Positions 63,176 to 64,000 of a DNA stretch of 64,000 nt are shown here, in pieces; position 1 is the first letter of the stretch, and every line of letters begins with the position of its first letter. The notes below the pieces were generated by a model. It worked only from the letters and a program-made list of their open reading frames with translations. It made no database searches and was not told where the DNA came from. This DNA comes from Paguma larvata (Eukaryota > Chordata > Mammalia > Carnivora > Viverridae): positions 52,976,960 to 53,040,959 of the forward strand of contig CM057839.1 in the NCBI GenBank assembly GCA_030068075.1, read 5' to 3'. A program made the position numbers and the translations under genes.

Positions 63176-64000
63176 TGAAATTGGTTATAGAACCTTCAGA
63201 TGAGGAATAAAATATGAGAGTAAGGACAAAATGCTAGGTGGCTACCAGGTTCCTGGCTTAGGTTACTGGGTGAATGGTGATGTCATTAAATATGATAGAG
63301 GATACAGGAAGCCCAGGCAGTCTTTAGAGGGTGGTGGTGAATGTCTCGAGTTTTCTTTAGGACATATCATCTGATTATTTTCACTAATCAACTTCATACA
63401 TTATGAACATATAGGTTAGAATGAAAGATCTCAGTAAAGAAAGACTCCCTTATAAACATTCATCAATCAATACATGCATCAAGAATATTTTAGTGCTTCT
63501 TTTATGTCTTATAAGGAGTCAAGTGCATTGGGTATGTGGACCACACATCCCAAGTTTTCCACAATTATTTCACTTTCCTATTTCATTATTCTTTTTAATA
63601 AAGGCAATTCATTAAATATATAATTAATGTGATTTAATTTTTATATCTTGTAAACTTTTCTTATAAGTTCATAAGCATATGTTTTAAAAGGTTTAATAAG
63701 GCATGAGTCCTACAAATAAGAAATCTGTAGTCTAATCCAGAAGAACTCAACATCTATTAAAGAACCATTGAGTACTAAATTTTGATATTGTGGGGCATCC
63801 AGAAAGTGGCTGTCATTTTTGGAAGCAGGAATTAGGCAGGACTAAGGTGAAGCTGGAATTATAGCAGTGCTCTAACAAAGAATCTGGAAAAATCACACAA
63901 TGGGTGAGGAAAGCAGCAGTAGGAAAAGCACTGAGTTGGAAATGACCTCATTGTGTTCAATGGAGATTGAGGACCATGGCCTGCCTATCTTGATTGGTCT
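63176..64000. other. Intergenic, nothing recognised
   Basis: No repeat family or gene recognised to the end of the window. Confidence 0.45.

Overview
The window is ordinary mammalian nuclear DNA, almost certainly from a cat-family carnivore (Felidae). The clade call rests on about 18 copies of the carnivore tRNA-derived SINE in its felid form (head GGGGCACCTGGGTGGCTCAG, B-box GTTCGAGCCCCG, a (CT)n tract, A-rich tail), together with carnivore-type LINE-1 3' ends. Coding exons are short and widely spaced with GT-AG introns, and most of the remaining DNA is interspersed repeat.

Two protein-coding genes are present, arranged head to head around one CpG island at about 36.1-37.35 kb. CCDC122 (coiled-coil protein, 275 aa) runs leftward on the minus strand; five coding exons lie between 27622 and 9946. 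LACC1 (FAMIN, laccase-domain purine/macrophage enzyme, 429 aa) runs rightward on the plus strand; its five coding exons lie between 38215 and 45308. Both reading frames are intact across all inferred splice junctions. This gene pair matches the CCDC122-LACC1 pair on human 13q14.

Layout. 0-9.2 kb: intergenic, mainly an old minus-strand L1 with a SINE and a younger plus-strand L1 inserted in it. 9.2-27.7 kb: CCDC122 coding part, with a 3.5 kb 5'-truncated L1, an L2, and a large nested L1/MLT1/SINE cluster in introns. 27.7-36 kb: upstream part of CCDC122 (non-coding exons not located), with MIR, L2, an MLT1 LTR carrying a second LTR, and SINEs. 36-37.4 kb: shared CpG-island promoter with a 37-bp tandem repeat. 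37.4-45.3 kb: LACC1. 45.3-64 kb: no recognisable gene; it holds a structurally near-complete but internally deleted L1 (52.2-57.1 kb) that splits an L2, plus SINEs, a MER5-like element and an LTR-like block.

I found no operon, CRISPR array, phage, island or other sign of an undescribed system. The points most worth a second look are a valine in LACC1 at the site of the human I254V variant, the minisatellite in the bidirectional promoter, a SINE next to the LACC1 exon 2 acceptor, and the nested transposons whose target-site duplications give a relative insertion order. Repeat family names come from recognition by eye; boundaries without a visible duplication are approximate.
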